Origin: Anaerolineales bacterium UBA6668
GTDB lineage: Bacteria; Chloroflexota; Anaerolineae; Anaerolineales; UBA6668
Length of the DNA: 5,434 nucleotides
Assembly (NCBI GenBank): GCA_002455215.1
Contig: DKKK01000208.1
Span: 13,789 to 19,222 of the forward strand
Reading direction: 5' to 3'
Shown here: positions 5,116 to 5,434 of the stretch, piece by piece
How the letters are laid out: every line of letters begins with the position of its first letter
Position numbering within the stretch: position 1 is the first letter of the stretch
The notes under the pieces: model-generated
Databases searched by the model: none
Seen by the model: only the letters and a program-made list of their open reading frames with translations
What the model was told of the DNA's origin: nothing
Program-made: the position numbers and the translations under genes

Positions 5116-5434
5116 ATGTCTCTCGAATTTCAGCCTTTTGTTCGTGCCGTTGCCCGGGGCGCAAAACTACGCCGCGACCTAACCCGTGCAGAAGCCCAAA
5201 CCGCTATGCAGATGCTGTTAACGGGGCAAGCCAGCCCAGCCCAAGCGGGTGCTTTTTTGCTGTGCCAACGGGTCAAAGGCGAAACTGAACTGGAAATTCA
5301 AGGCTTTACGGATGCGGTGCGTGCCAACTTCCTGCAGAAAGTTCCCCATCACCAACCTAACCTACTCGATTTTGGTGTGCCTTACAATGGCAAAACCAAA
5401 ACCGCCCAGCTTTTGCCCGCCATCCAAATTGCGC
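5116..5434 (+). CDS. TrpD2/YbiB-like protein of the anthranilate phosphoribosyltransferase fold, N-terminal part (cut at right edge)
   Basis: The frame opens with ATG at 5116 and stays open to the window end, showing 106 residues. Residues about 5-70 match the N-terminal helical domain of glycosyltransferase family 3 (TrpD, pyrimidine-nucleoside phosphorylases). RDLTRAEA (20-27) and the block GAFLLCQRVKGETELE (45-60) are its hallmark. Where true TrpD carries the PRPP-binding GTGGD loop, this protein has LDFGVPYNGKTKTAQLLPA (84-102). That form is typical of the TrpD2/YbiB branch, whose E. coli member is reported to bind nucleic acid rather than make phosphoribosyl-anthranilate, so tryptophan synthesis is unlikely. 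The start lacks a Shine-Dalgarno sequence, but no better ATG, GTG or TTG lies between 5049 and 5116. The 67-base gap after the preceding gene has no terminator, so it may belong to the reductase operon. The family is well supported; its biochemical role is unknown. Confidence 0.85.
   Translation, partial: MSLEFQPFVRAVARGAKLRRDLTRAEAQTAMQMLLTGQASPAQAGAFLLCQRVKGETELEIQGFTDAVRANFLQKVPHHQPNLLDFGVPYNGKTKTAQLLPAIQIA

Overview
This is a bacterial chromosome segment of mixed base composition: roughly 35-43% G+C at the left end and 53-60% elsewhere, by hand counts of sample lines. It carries five protein-coding genes, two of them cut by the window edges. No tRNA, rRNA, CRISPR array or mobile element was seen. 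Gene content does not fix the organism. The long sulfite/nitrite reductase subfamily, its partner of unknown function and the TrpD2-like protein are, as I recall, types found in environmental lineages such as Chloroflexota, sulfur-oxidising Gammaproteobacteria and Bacteroidota. I lean to a free-living sulfur- or nitrogen-assimilating bacterium without naming a phylum.

Left part (1-1844): the C-terminal part of an AT-rich polytopic membrane protein resembling GT39/ArnT-type membrane glycosyltransferases runs off the left edge. It converges on a complete short-chain dehydrogenase/reductase (SDR) gene on the minus strand. These two genes look unrelated to each other and to the right-hand operon.

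Middle (1845-2266): a 422-base divergent intergenic region separates the SDR gene from the reductase gene. It holds a perfect 14-bp palindrome just upstream of the SDR gene, a weak plus-strand promoter candidate, several possible RNA stems, and a convincing plus-strand intrinsic terminator at 2159-2196. No recognisable plus-strand gene precedes that terminator, which suggests a leader attenuator or a small RNA ahead of the reductase gene. The last 45 bases before the reductase start are strikingly C-rich and G-poor and carry no Shine-Dalgarno sequence.

Right part (2267-5434): three same-strand genes form a likely operon. The first encodes a 748-residue siroheme/[4Fe-4S] reductase of the ferredoxin-dependent nitrite/sulfite reductase superfamily. 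Its active-site Lys-Phe-Lys points to sulfite, and it has a C-terminal helical extension. Next, after 16 bases and with a good ribosome binding site, is a 172-residue protein of unknown function. Third, after 67 bases, is the start of a TrpD2/YbiB-like member of the anthranilate phosphoribosyltransferase fold family. The simplest reading is a reductive sulfur (or nitrite) assimilation gene with two accessory genes of unclear role.
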